Below are positions 43,010-53,379 of a stretch of 64,000 bases of DNA, in pieces. Below the pieces are notes generated by a model. It had not been told where the DNA came from. It ran no database searches and saw only the letters and a program-made list of their open reading frames with translations. Positions within the stretch are counted from its first letter, which is position 1. The number at the start of each line of letters is the position of its first letter. This DNA comes from Rana temporaria (Eukaryota > Chordata > Amphibia > Anura > Ranidae): contig NC_053494.1 of assembly GCF_905171775.1 (NCBI RefSeq), forward strand, positions 193,811,544-193,875,543. Reading direction: 5' to 3'. Both the position numbers and the translations under genes were made by a program.

Positions 43010-43731
43010 GGGCCAGATTCTCAAAAGAGTTACGCCGGTGTATCTACTGATACACCTGCGTAATTCGAAATTCCCGCCGGCGTATCATTGTTTTGTATTC
43101 ACAAAACAAGATACGCTGGAATTAGGCTAGGATCGGACTGGTGTGAGTCACTTACACCGTCGGATCATAAATGCAATACAACGCTGACCGCTAGGTGGCG
43201 TTTACGTTCAGGTCTCATTTGACTATGCAAATGAGCCTGATACGCCGATTCTCTAACAAATTTGCGTTGCGTACTCGTCGCGTACGTCGTTTCCGTAAGC
43301 ATAAGGTTACCCCTGCTATATGAGGGGTAACCTTACGCCAGTCCCCCGTATGCTATGTTAAGTATGGCGTCGGGTCCGCGTCGGCTTTTTCCATCGGTTA
43401 CGTTGTTTTCCTAAGTCGTTCTTGAATACGACTTTACGTCAATGACGCTCATGTCGGCGTCATTGACGTTTTCCGTCGTGAGCTGGAGCATACGCACTGG
43501 GCTATTTTTCAGCCTGGCGCATGCGCAGTTCAATCGGCGCGGCGGCGCTCTTAATTTGAATACTAGCTGCCCCCTTTGAATTACGCGGCCATACGCCGGG
43601 CCATTTACACTACGCCTCCGCAAATTACGGAGCAAGTGCTTGGAGAATACGGCACTTGCTCCAGTAAGTTGCGGTGGCGTAGTGTAAATGGCTTACACTA
43701 CGCCAACGCCAATTCTACGAGAATCTGGCCC
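43010..43731. repeat. GGGCC-type CpG-rich element (copy 13)
   Basis: Ends are GGGCCAGATTCTC and GAGAATCTGGCCC, flanked by TAT on both sides. The interior includes GCGCATGCGCAGTTC, TTAAGTATGGCGTCG and paired arms. Confidence 0.88.
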
Positions 43732-43742
43732 TATATACTTAA

Positions 43743-44400
43743 CTACTTGCCGACCAGCCACCGCAGTTCTATGGCGGCAGGTCGGCTCCCCTGCGCGAGA
43801 GGCCGTGGTATAACTTCGGCTCTCTAATCGGCCACTAGGGGCACGCGCGAGCCCCCAGCTCATCCCTGACTCCTGTGCGTGTGCCCGACGGGCGCGATCG
43901 CCGCCGGGCACCCGCGATTGCTCGTTACAGAGCGAGGACCGGGAGCTGTGTGTGTAAACACACTGCTCCCAGTCCTGTCAGGGGAGAAATGCCTGACCAT
44001 CTGTTCATACAATGTATGAACAGTGATCAGTCATTTCTCCTAGAAAGGCCACCCCCCCTACAGTTAGAACACACCCAGGGAACATACTTAACCCCTTCCC
44101 CGCCCCCTCGTGTTAACCCCTTTCCCGCCAGTGGCATTTTTATAGCAATCCAATGCATTTTTATAGCACTGATCGCTATGAAAATGCTAATGGTCCCAAA
44201 AATGTGTCAAAAGTGTCCGAAGTGTCCACCATAATGTCGCGGTACCGATCGCGACATCGCCGCCATTACTAGTAAAAAAAAATATTAATAAAAATGCCAT
44301 AAAACTACCCCCTATTTTGTAAACGCTATAAGTTTTGCGCAAACCAATCAATAAAAGTTTATTGCGATTTTTTTTTTTACGATTTTTTTTAAAATGGCCA
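43743..44400 (+). mobile_element. TTAA-type element, right end lost (copy 4)
   Basis: TTAA at 43739-43742 is followed by CTACTTGCCGACC, close to the CCACTTGCGGACC end of copy 1. The interior carries the family block (AAACGCTATAAGTTTTGCG, AACCAATCAATAAAAG). A hairpin at about 44000-44030 pairs TGTTCATACA with TGTATGAACA. The AAGTGG right end is missing. Confidence 0.75.
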
Positions 44401-44819
44401 TTTTATGTACATTCTTGAAGTGCTAGTAAAGGTCATGAAGGTAAAAAATTGGTGTGGTTTGTAAATTTTGGGGGGGTTGGCAACACTGAACCCTACCCAT
44501 GTGATGTACCTGTCCTGTAGTCTCTTCACTGTGCTACTAGAAGTCAATGATCTTGCAGTTGGGTCATAATGCATCTCAGACCTTAACAATCTTTTGTTTT
44601 TCTACAGCAGCATTCTCTATATGGGTGCGGAAGTTTAAGAGGAAAAAAATAAAAATAAGACTTGCCCAGGGATGAGATTTAAAAATAAAACTGTAATGAC
44701 AGATCCCATGTTGCCATCCTCATAGGTTACTGCAATCTGCTATGCAACAAACAGAAGTTGCTAAGTACGATATCCAAGAAATAATCTTTAAAAGAACTGT
44801 CTGGCAAATTAATCACTTG

Positions 44820-45083
44820 GTATTGACATCCACGGCTCCTCCGGCCACTGGGGGGTGCACATGCGCCGCCGGCGGCGCACACGTGCCCGCTGTGTCACTG
44901 AAGTGCCGATGCGCGTGCCTGGTGACCGCGATGTCCGGCAGGTACCCGCGATCGGCCATTACACAGACAAGGACGTGGATCTGTGTTTGGGAGCCACGTC
45001 GCACGACCGCGCAATTGTCAGTTAAAGCGACATTTCACCTGTGCAGGAAGGGGGTATATGTGCCCAGTAAACAAGTGGTTAAA
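44820..45083 (+). mobile_element. TTAA-type element, short copy
   Basis: The segment is CpG-rich with GCGCCGCCGGCGGCGC, then GGGAGCCACGTCGCACGACC and GCAATTGTCAGTTAAAGCGAC as in copy 1, and ends ACAAGTGGTTAA. The left end is degraded. Confidence 0.65.
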
Positions 45084-45895
45084 GCTATTGATTTATTAGA
45101 CATTTTTTTTTCTTTATGTGTTTTTTTCAGTATTATTTGACTTCAGTAAAACATTAATACATTACAAAGCACTATGGGCTAACTAAAGAGCAGCTTTTTC
45201 TTTCCTTTTTATTACTGAATTGGGGGATGGAGCTATCTGTCGAGGGAGGATGTGGTATTGCTAAGCTACTTAAGGAATTACTTTTTTACAATTTTATTTT
45301 CTCTCATTATTTAGAAATTAAAATTACATTGATAGTTTGTAATTATCACTAAAAAACGTATTCACTACTTATGTACTGTACACTTCAAAAAGGCTTCAGG
45401 TGATGCATACAGCAGCTACAGTACATACGGTTTGGGCTCAGTCTCTGAGAATTTCCTGGGCAGAGGGCAGACAATTGTAAGAAATTAGGTCACTGAGATT
45501 TCAGGACATTTTGAATGCTTCTTTAAAAAACTGGTATTCTGTTGTCTTCATGAAGAAATTTGAATTTGGCTTTGACAGTTATGGAAAATAATGTATGTCT
45601 GTAGGCTGAGAGGATTTTTATATATAGCCTGAAATCACAAAATGCTTTGTATGTAAAGTATATCTACTATATTAACTTATATTAACTTTTAAATGCTGCA
45701 GTTGTGTATTACATTACCTAAGAATTTATATGCTAGTATAAGAAAACCAATTTAGTTATATGTGTGTGCTCAGATCAAATAAGATACAATTACAATTCCC
45801 TTGAGGGGGAGAAAAAAAATCCCATCCAGGTCAATTATATACTGTTGTAATTCTGTTCAGTACATATTGAAATATAGCATTCCAAAACACTTGCT
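45084..45895 (-). other. KYNU: KYNU intron, unassigned
   Basis: AT-rich sequence with no exon, fold-back or transposon landmark that I can recognise. Confidence 0.4.
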
Positions 45896-46629
45896 TAAGG
45901 GCACTTTCACACTGAGGCGTGGGGGCGTCGGCGGTAAAGCGCCCCTAGTTTTACCGGGGGCTTGTATACACTGCTCCTAAAGCGCCTCTGAGGCCGCGTA
46001 CACACGGGCAAACATGTACGATGAAACCGGTCCGCCGGACCGTTTTCACCGTACATGTCTGCCCGGGGATTTCTGTACGATGGCTGTACTAACCATCGTA
46101 CAGAAATCCGCGCGTAAACAATACGCGGGGCGTGTCCGCGGTGTCGCCGCAACGATGACGCGGCGACGTGGGCGGGCCTGCCAGTTAAATGCTTCCACGA
46201 ATGCGTCGAAGTCATTCGACGCATGCGAGGGATGGCGGGCGCTCGGACATGTACGGTAGGTCTGTACAGACGACCGAACATGTCCGAGCGGGCAGGATTC
46301 CAGCGGACTGTTTTAAAACAAGTCCAGGAATATTTGTCCGCTGGGAAAAGGCCCGGCGGGCAAATGTTTGCTGGAATTCTGTCCGCTCGGTCCTACACAC
46401 GACCGAACATTTCTGCTGAAACTGGCCCGCGGACCAGTTTCAGCAGACATGTTTGGTCGTGTGTACGGGGCCTAAGATGCTGCTTGCAGGACTTTTTTTA
46501 AAAGTCCCGCAAGCGCACCGCTCCAGTGTGAAAGCACTCGGACTTTCACATTGGACAGGAGAGGTGCTTTACAGGCGCTATTTTTAGCACTATAGCGCTT
46601 GTAACACGCTTCAGTGTGAAACTAGCCAA
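45896..46629. repeat. Outer fold-back, GGGCACTTTCACACTGA class, hit by another fold-back
   Basis: The left part (AAGGGCACTTTCACACTGAGG, GGCGGTAAAGCGCC, TGCTCCTAAAGCGCC) is mirrored on the right by GCTTCAGTGTGAAACTAGCC and AGGCGCTATTTTTAGCAC. The two halves are separated by the complete fold-back at 45990-46474. Confidence 0.78.
45990..46474. repeat. Inner fold-back, GGCCGCGTACACAC class, ACATGT core
   Basis: The left end GAGGCCGCGTACACACGG pairs with CGTGTGTACGGGGCCTA. The core pairs GGCAAACATGTACGATG with related complements and CATCGTACAGAAATCC with its mirror. It is inserted in the element at 45896-46629. Confidence 0.87.
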
Positions 46630-46640
46630 AAGAACAACAC

Positions 46641-46960
46641 TTAGGCCTCATGCACACTGGACGTTTTTGGACGTTTTTACGCTCTAATGTTGATAAACAC
46701 TAATAAACGTCGATAAACGCTGATAAAAGATCAAAAACTTTACTCACCAGCGTTTTTTAACGTTTTTGATCCATTGGAAATAATTTTTTTTTCTTCAACA
46801 AAAAACGCTAAAAAGCGCTAGCGCTGAAAACGCTAATAAACGCTAAAAAACTTTTTTGAAAAAACATTGAAAAAAAAGCTGAAAAAAGTTGAAAAACTAA
46901 CTGCAAAGCTACTGGCGTTTTTATAACGTTATTTTAACGTCCAGTGTGCATGAGGCCTTA
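46641..46960. repeat. Fold-back, GGCCTCATGCACACTGG class
   Basis: The left end TTAGGCCTCATGCACACTGG is mirrored by CCAGTGTGCATGAGGCCTTA. The core is built from AAACGCTGATAAA-like and TTTTTAACGTTT-like runs. A TTA-like flank is present on each side. Confidence 0.88.
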
Positions 46961-46974
46961 TAGTAAACTTGTAC

Positions 46975-47385
46975 TTTAAATGTTGCCTAACTCCCCACTC
47001 CCTTGCTTTGCGCACTGGTGAAAAATCATATTGGAACAGGAAGGGGCCATCCCCAAACTGTTCCCACAAAGTTGAGAGCGTGAAATTGTCCAAAATGTCT
47101 TGGTATGCTGACGCCTTAAGATTTCCCTTCACTGGAACTAAGGGGCCAAGCCCAACCCCTGAGCAACAACCTCACACCACAATCCCCCCTCCACCAAATG
47201 ATTTGGACCAGTGCACAAAGCAAGGTCCATAAACACATGGATGAGCAAGTTTGGGGTGGAGGAACTTGACTGGCCTGCACAGAGCCCTCATCTCAACCCA
47301 ATAGAACACCTTGGGATGAATTATAGCGGAGACTGTGAGTCAGGCCTTCTTGCCCAACATCAGTGCCTGACCTCACAAATGCGCT
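46975..47385. pseudogene. Tc1-like transposase relic with an internal inversion (family 7)
   Basis: On the minus strand, 47132-46985 reads KGNLKASAYQDILDNFTLS then LWEQFGDGPFLFQYDFSPV, a DDE-domain segment including the Asp region. The part that should follow it, HKARSINTWMSKFGVEELDW then PAQSPHLNPIEHLG with the third acidic residue, lies on the plus strand at 47211-47310. The two neighbouring protein segments point in opposite directions, so an inversion breakpoint lies near 47200. The relic ends abruptly where the chromovirus LTR begins (47386). Confidence 0.8.
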
Positions 47386-47962
47386 TGTCAGGCTAGGAGC
47401 AGATAACAGTTCAGGTGTGCTAACTATGTAAACAGTTCAAGAGCAAGAGCATATACCATGAGCAGGTCAGCTGGGACTTGTAGCTCACCGCTGCAGATGA
47501 AGGTGGACGTTTAGCTGGTGCTTGTGGTTCACCGCTGCAGATGGATGTTTGCTGGTGTTTGTAGTTCACCGCTGCAGATGGATGTTTGCTGGTGTTTGTA
47601 GTTCACCGCTGCAGATGGATGTTTGCTGGTGTTTGTAGTTCACCACTGCAGATAGATGTACTACAGGAGAATCAGGCAAAACGTAGTCTAGGCAAGCTGG
47701 GTCATACACAGGTAGATCAGAGTTCCAACGGTACCGAATCAGAAGCGAACAAACAGGGTCAAATGAGCCGGATCATACACAAAATACACAGCAGAATGTC
47801 AGGCTGATTCACACAGTGGCAAACAAGGTAACTCTATCACGAGCACTGATTGGATGATGATACAGGTGATTTAAAGGTGAGCTGGCCAATCACTGTTGTT
47901 TCCCAGGCAAAGGCTGTGTCAGGTGAGTTGTGCTGGGTCCTAAAGGAATCCTAGTACTGACA
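47386..47962 (-). mobile_element. Chromovirus 3' LTR, complete
   Basis: The 577-bp LTR starts TGTCAG and ends CTGACA on the plus strand. In element sense (minus) a TATA-like TTTAAA lies at 47875-47870 and a transcription start is expected about 30 bases later near 47845, where GCTCGTGATA begins. That ten-base word is complementary to the primer-binding site at 50155-50164. Five variant 37-bp tandem units occupy about 47475-47665. Confidence 0.88.
47475..47665 (+). repeat. LTR tandem repeat, five 37-bp units
   Basis: Units follow GTAGTTCACCGCTGCAGATG then GATGTTTGCTGGTGTTT; the outer units differ by a few bases. The truncated LTR at 50166-50485 holds four. Confidence 0.88.
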
Positions 47963-48523
47963 GTACCCCCCTTTCTTGAGGGGTTGCTCCTGCACCCCCA
48001 GACTTAGTTGGATAACGAAGATGGAACTTCTTCTTTAGGCGGTCAGCATGAAGATCACAAGCTGGGACCCAGGAACGATCCTCTGGGCCGAAACCTTTCC
48101 AATGAACGAGATATTGTAAGGAATTGCGTACTCGCCTGGAATCAAGAATAAATGCCACTTCATATTCCTGACTGTCCAACACATCCACAGGTTCTGGTTC
48201 ATTTACTTGGATGCTGGAATGAACAGGTTTTAACATGAAACATGGAAAACATTTGGAATGTGCATGGACGGAATAAGTTTTAATCTATAGGACACAGGAT
48301 TAACAATCTCCGAAATTTCATAGGGCCCGATGAATTTTGGGCCAAGTTTTTTGGATGGAACATGCAGGGACAGATTCCTAGACGATAGCCACACTTTGTC
48401 ACCAACTTCATATCCTGGAGCCTTTGAGCGCCTCTTGTCAGCCGTTTTCTTAAAAGCCTGCACAGAGCGAGAAATAGAACGATTAACATCAGACCAGATT
48501 TTGGAGACCTCTGTAGTCAACAC
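47963..48523 (-). pseudogene. Chromovirus integrase C-terminus with chromodomain
   Basis: On the minus strand the sequence reads TTEVSKIWSDVNRSISR, VGDKVWLSSRNLSLHVPSKK and KLGPKFIGPYEISEIVNPVS (integrase C-terminal GPY/F-type domain), and, after one frame change near 48233, a chromodomain with YEVAFILDSRR, LQYLVHWKGFGPEDRSWVPA. Chromodomains in this clade guide integration to particular chromatin. The zinc-binding and catalytic DDE parts of integrase are gone. This identifies the element as a Ty3/gypsy chromovirus rather than a host CBX-type gene. Confidence 0.9.
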
Positions 48524-49210
48524 AAAGTCTTAGTCCCCCATCCTTCTTCGGGACAAAGAAGCAACCTGCGCCTGCGGGAGAAGTAGAGGGACGGATGAAA
48601 CCCATAGCTGGGTTTTCCTGGATGTATTCTTGCAAAGCAATATTCTCTGGCTCAGACAGTAGAAAGACTCTCCCTCGAGGAGTTGTAGTGTCAGGCAAGA
48701 GGTCAATTGGACAATCATAACTGCGATGGGGAGGTAAAGTGTCAGCAATCCCTTTAGAAAACACATCCTGAAAGTCCTTATAACAAAGCGGAATCTGTTC
48801 CATTCCCACTTGACAGGTAGCAAGTCGAACAGGGTGCTGGATGCATTTTTTTTTTACACTGATTGGACCAAGACAGAATATTTCCTGTTCGCCAGTCAAT
48901 TACGGGATTGTGCTTCTGAAGCCAAGGAAGGCCTAGGATCAAAGGAGTGGATGGAGAGTCAATGACATGACATGAAATCTTCTCCCAGTGCAAGGCCCCC
49001 AATTGTAACTGAAAGGGATTGGTGGCCTGAAGCACTAGATTTTGTGAGAGAGGCCGATTATCCACAGAAATCAGGCGGACTGGGCAATCTAGCGCATGAT
49101 TTTCCAGGGACAAAGAGGCAATCAGAGTCTTATCAATACAATTCTCAGCAGCTCCAGAATCTACCAAGGCCAGCAGTTTATGAGTCCCTGTCCCAAAGTG
49201 AATAACAGTG
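48489..49210 (-). pseudogene. Chromovirus protease and start of reverse transcriptase
   Basis: The minus strand reads LALVDSGAAENCID with the retropepsin DSG(A) motif, then ILGLPWLQKHNPVIDW, both typical of Ty3/gypsy proteases. After a frame change comes the beginning of reverse transcriptase: FVPKKDGGLRLCVDYRGL. The sequence then runs straight into integrase C-terminal sequence, so the RT YxDD core, RNase H and the integrase core are deleted (see the junction at about 48500-48525). It is not functional. Confidence 0.9.
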
Positions 49211-49277
49211 GGTAAAAGTATACGATTGTCCCCCTGGGGAGATTAAAGCAGACCAAAGGTGACCTCCCCATAATCAC

Positions 49278-50130
49278 CTAGGTCCTGGAGTTTCCCGGAC
49301 ATGTAGGGCACGAACGGAGCATATGACCCTTGAGGCCACAATATAAGCAGAGTCCCATGTTACGCCGGCGTGTGTGTTCCTGGGCAGATAACCGGGTGGA
49401 GCCTAACGGCATAGGTTCTTCCACTGAACTGGCACTGCAGGTGGAATGATCAGGTGGCAAGGGAGGTATATAGTTCGCCACAGCCGTAGTTTGTTCCCGC
49501 CTCCTCTCTCGCTGACGGCGGTCAATTCTAATGGCTAGACACATAGCCTCCTCCAGTGAGGCTGGGTAGGAGAAGTTGACCAGAGCATCCTTAATTGCAT
49601 CTGAAAGACCTATTCTAAACTGGCTGTGGAGAGCTGCATCATTCCAGCCAGATTCCGGGGCCCACCTGAGAAACTCTGAGCAATACATTTCAGCTGTGGT
49701 AGTTCCTTGCTTTAAGTTACACAGGGTTGATTCTGCAGTAGCAGCATGATTTGGATCATCATACAGCAACCTGAGGGCTTCAAAGAAGGCATCTACTGTT
49801 AGCAGGGCTGGATGGTTTGGTTCAAGGTTAAAGGCCCAAGCCTGGGGGTCACCCTGTAGCAGAGAGATAATGATTTGAACCCTCTGAGTTTCAGAGCCAG
49901 ACGAGGATGGCCTTAACTTGAAATATAATTTGTAGCGTTTTTTAAAGTTGCAAAACCCTTTACGGTCACCAGAAAACCGGTCAGGCAAAGGAATTTTTGG
50001 TTCAGATAACGTTTTTGTGGCGGTTGTAGTAGGAGATTGCACCTTGGTGAGCTTCTGTGGCCATTTCCTGAACTTGATGGGATAAACGGCAAAGTTCCTT
50101 GGCAAACAACTGAGCCTGCTCAGGATCCAT
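49278..50130 (-). pseudogene. Chromovirus gag with CCHC zinc knuckle
   Basis: Gag packages the element RNA into particles. An ATG lies at 50130 (MDPEQAQLFAKELC). After a frame shift near 50070 a 275-codon frame follows with PLPDRFSGDRKGFCNFKK, LRLLYDDPNHAATAE and a single CCHC knuckle CLYCGLKGHMLRSC near 49350-49305. The domain order and spacing are usual for Tf1/sushi-type gag. The start is supported by position, 36 bases inside the 5' LTR edge. Confidence 0.87.
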
Positions 50131-50153
50131 GGTAGGTTTCCCTTTTTATGTAT

Positions 50154-50165
50154 GGCTCGTGATAA
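50154..50165 (-). promoter_or_regulatory. Chromovirus primer-binding site, self-priming type
   Basis: Directly inside the 5' LTR, the element-sense sequence reads TTATCACGAGCC. It lacks the TGG start expected for tRNA priming. Ten bases are complementary to the GCTCGTGATA word in the LTR at 47844-47835. In Tf1/sushi-group elements the mRNA 5' end anneals here and primes reverse transcription. Confidence 0.75.
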
Positions 50166-50485
50166 TGTCAGGCTAGGAGCAGATAACAGTTCAGGTGTGC
50201 TAACTATGTAAACAGTTCAAGAACAAGAGCACATACCATGAGCAGGTCTGAGATGAGCAGGTCAGCTGGGACTTATAGTTCACCGCTGCAGATGAAGGTG
50301 GACGTTTAGCCGGTGCTTGTGGTTCACCGCTGCAGATGGATGTTTGCTGGTGTTTGTAGTTCACCGCTGTAGATGGATGTTTGCTGGTGTTTGTAGTTCA
50401 CCGCTGCAGATGGATGTACTACAGGAGAATCAGGCAAAGCGTAGTCTAGGCAAGCTGGGTCATACACAGGTAGATCAGAGTTCCA
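50166..50485 (-). mobile_element. Chromovirus 5' LTR, truncated
   Basis: The segment begins TGTCAGGCTAGGAGCAG like the left LTR and stops after AGAGTTCCA, so about 235 bp of the 577-bp LTR (element U3 and TATA region) are lost. It carries four 37-bp units instead of five. Unrelated TTAA-type repeat sequence follows immediately. Confidence 0.87.
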
Positions 50486-50492
50486 TGCTACT

Positions 50493-50930
50493 CTGTACCC
50501 AAACACATTTTTTATCATTTTGTTCCCACAAATAGAGCTTTCTTTTGGTGGTATTTGATCACCTCAGCGTTTTTTTTTGCAAAAAAAAATTAAAAAAGAC
50601 AGATTTTTTTTAAAAGATTTTCTTTGTTTCTGTTATTTTTTTATAAATCATGTGGTAAAGAGCCTCCGCTGGAGGCTCTTTACCGAGATCGGAGAAGTTA
50701 TAGCGTCTACAAAAAAGGGGATAGCTTTATGGCATTTTTATTATTATTATTTTTTTTTACTAGTAATGGCGGTGATCAGCGATTTTTAGTGGGACTGCGG
50801 CGGAAAGATTAGACACTTTTGACACTTTTTTGGGACCAGTGACATTGTTACAGTGTTAAGAGCTAAAAATATGCATAATATGTATAAATTACACTGTCAG
50901 GGAAGGGGTTAACACTAGGGGCGAACAAAG
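50493..50930 (-). mobile_element. TTAA-type element fragment in minus orientation
   Basis: The words CCACAAATAGAGCTTTCTTT and GGTGGTATTTGATC are the complement of the block at about 11370-11395 in copy 1, and GGCGGTGATCAGCGATTTTTA matches its complement near 11065. Termini are missing. A perfect hairpin GAGCCTCCGCTGGAGGCTC lies at about 50660-50679. Confidence 0.7.
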
Positions 50931-50931
50931 G

Positions 50932-51052
50932 GTTAAGAGCCGGTTCACACAGGGGCAACACGACTTCCAGCACGATTTTGGGAGGCAACTTGAACACGAC
51001 TTGAGTATGAATCACAACACGACCCACAACACGACTTGAAGTCGCCTCCAGG
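50932..51052. repeat. Truncated GAGCCGGTTCACAC fold-back (copy 3)
   Basis: The left end GAGCCGGTTCACACAGGGGC is present with CACGACTT words inside, but the right end is cut off by the neighbouring element. Confidence 0.65.
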
Positions 51053-51054
51053 AA

Positions 51055-52225
51055 GGGTAACGCGATGCCAAATTTTAAATAAAAAAACGGCATGGGTTCC
51101 CCCTCTGGGAGCATACCAGGCCCTTAGGTCTGGTATGGATTTAAAGGGGAACCCCTACACTGAAAAAATGGCGTGGGGGTACCCCCAAATCCATACCAAA
51201 CCCTTATCCAAGCACGCAGACCGGCCAGTCAGGAAAGGGGGTGGGGACGGGCGAGCGCCCCCCCCCTCCTGAGCCATTCCAGGCGGCATGCCCTCAACAT
51301 TGGGGTGTGCTTTGGGGCAGGGGGCGCCCTGTGGCCCCCACCCCAACGCACCTTGTCCCCATGTTGATGGGGACAAGGGCCACTTCCCGACAACCCTGGC
51401 CGTTGGTTGTCGGGGGCTGCGGCAGGGGGTTTATCGAAATCTGGGAGCCCCCTTTAATCAACGGGCCCCCATATCCCGGCCCCCCACCCTATGTGAATGA
51501 GTATGGGGTACATCGTACCCCTACCCATTCACCTGGTGGTAGAAAAATGTCAATAAAAAAATAGTACACAGGTTTTTAATGTAGTTTATTAGGCAGCTCC
51601 GGGGGTCTTCTTCTGACTTCTCCCTTCTGCCGGGCACCACCGCTGTCTTCTTTTAGCTCTTTTATCAGCGGCGGCCCGGTCTTCTCCCTTCTTTGGGGGG
51701 TCTTCTTCTGACTTCGGGGGGTCTTCCGACTTCTCTGCTCTCTTCTCCCGCTCTCCGGTTCTTTTTCTCTTCTGCCGGGCACCACCACTGTCTTCTTTCA
51801 GCTCTTTCACCAGCGGAGGCCCGATCTTCTGCGTCGCCTTCTTCTCTTCTTCTCCTCTTCGATGTTCACTCGACACTCCCTTCCGCTGTAATGCCGAGTG
51901 TGCGGTGCACAGCTATTTTTTATATAGGCCTCTTATGATGTCACAGTCCCAGCATGCCCCCTGCCCCAAAGCACCCCATGTTGAGGGCATGCCGCCTGGA
52001 ATGGCTCAGGAGGGGGGGCGCTCGCCCGTCCCCACCCCCTTTCCTGACCGGCCGGTCTGCATGCTCAGATAAGGGTTTGGTATGGATTTGGGGGTACCCC
52101 CACGCCGTTTTTCGGCATAGGCGATTCTCCTTTAAATCCATACCAGACCTAAGGGCCTGGTATGCTCCTAGAGGGGGAAACCATGCCGGTTTTTTATTTA
52201 AAATTTGGCGTGTATTTCCCCTGTG
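51055..52225 (-). repeat. TATA-containing purine-rich element with long inverted arms (copy 1)
   Basis: The left arm (CCAAATTTTAAATAAAAAA, AGCATACCAGGCCCTTAGG, CCATACCAAACCC) is mirrored at 51950-52225. On the minus strand a GGCCTATATAA box lies at about 51930-51920, followed by a purine-rich run (51900-51600) that reads as Lys/Arg/Glu-rich frames without an ATG. After it come GGTGAATGGGTAGGGG and an arm rich in GGGGGCC. The relative at 59460-60625 lies in the opposite orientation. Confidence 0.72.
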
Positions 52226-52284
52226 GGAGGTAGTAGCTTGCCTTAGAAAAGGTTCACACTGGGGCGAGTTCCTGTAAAGTTGCC

Positions 52285-52740
52285 TCACTGTGAACGGGGA
52301 ATGGAGGCGGCCTATAAAGTTCTCTTCCACTGGTATTGGGTCCCGGCCCGTATAGCCCATTCAAACCTGTCATACAATGACAGATGCTTCAGGGGATGTG
52401 GCCAACACGGAGACGAGATCCATATTTGGTGGTCTTGCCCACATTTGGTGGGATTCTGGTACGGCCTCCTCTCAACACTTTTTCATGTACCCTTCCACAA
52501 GAATGCTCGGCATGCACTTCTCCACTGCCCTCTCCCAGGCCTTTTCTCATACCAACAAAATATGGCCACCTACCCCTTCATTGCCACAAAAGCTAGCTAT
52601 TGCCAGTGCTTGGAGGAAGCCCTTTTTGTTGAGTTTGCAGAGGTGAAGAGCATTCTGACTACCTCATGCTGCATGAGAAGATGACCAGTATACTTCATGA
52701 CTCTAATACTAAGTTCCTCAAAGTGTGGAACCCTTGATGG
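52285..52740 (+). pseudogene. Tx1/L1-like LINE ORF2 C-terminal fragment
   Basis: The plus strand reads AAYKVLFHWYWVPARIAH, CFRGCGQHGDEIHIWWSCPH then FWYGLLSTLF. The CxxC...HxWWxCP pattern is the usual zinc-knuckle-like C-terminal signature of Tx1/L1-group ORF2 proteins. Further downstream ILHDSNTKFLKVWNPW-like residues appear in another frame. Endonuclease and reverse transcriptase are absent; this is a 5'-truncated copy. Confidence 0.85.
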
Positions 52741-53379
52741 TCCTATGCTCTTCCCACTCTGCCCCCAGCCAGATTGAGTATTCTGGACCTTGCTAGTATA
52801 CCATCTAACCTGCAGGCTCCACTCTCTCTTCCCGTCTAAGGCTACATCTCCATTTTCTGTTCTTGTCTTGACCATCTCCTTCTCTCCCCCTGCCTAGCTC
52901 TGCATCTCTTTTCTTCCTTCTTTATTCTACTCTGTTTTCACCTTTTCTCCTCCTTCACCCTACCTCACCCTCTGCTTCCCTATCCCTTCCTATTATTCAA
53001 CCCCCCCTTTTCCCTCCCCTTTCCCCCTCTCCTCCACTATGGGCGACAATACCACCCCTGTTGTCTGACCATGTCTCGAGCACCCATGCCCAGTTACTCA
53101 TTATCACCTCCGACACTAGTGCTGGATGCTTCTACTATTTGCTTTAAAACAATGGAAATGTGTTTTGTTTATATTCACAATTAATTTGAGGTTTTGTTCT
53201 CCTGCTCGGAAAATTCTGCCTTTTTCTCTCCTCAAGCCTGTAATTTGGCTTTGTTTAACTATTGTACCAGAAAAGCATAGCCAAGTGCAATATTCCCCTC
53301 GGACACGTACACAAATCTGGCTGTTCAGTAGTGCTGGGTGCTGTAATGAACATAGGCTGGAAACCATGGATGATTAAAG
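52741..53379 (-). other. KYNU: Pyrimidine-rich tract and KYNU intron
   Basis: About 52820-53040 is C/T-rich on the plus strand, consistent with the 3' untranslated part of the LINE fragment. The rest is unassigned intron. Confidence 0.45.

Noticed and set aside
45907..46501. Frames up to 124 residues on both strands
   Set aside because: They are produced by the nested CpG-rich fold-backs at 45896-46629.
47940..48240. Chromodomain-containing frame as a host CBX-like gene
   Set aside because: It follows integrase C-terminal sequence in the same orientation and lies between two LTRs, so it belongs to a chromovirus.
49278..50130. Gag zinc-knuckle frame as a host CCHC gene
   Set aside because: It lies between an LTR/PBS and a retropepsin motif in the normal Ty3/gypsy order and has a frameshift.
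51576..51876. Lys/Arg/Glu-rich protein downstream of a TATA box
   Set aside because: There is no ATG start, and the frame mirrors a purine-rich repeat; the related copy at 59600-59950 does not preserve it.
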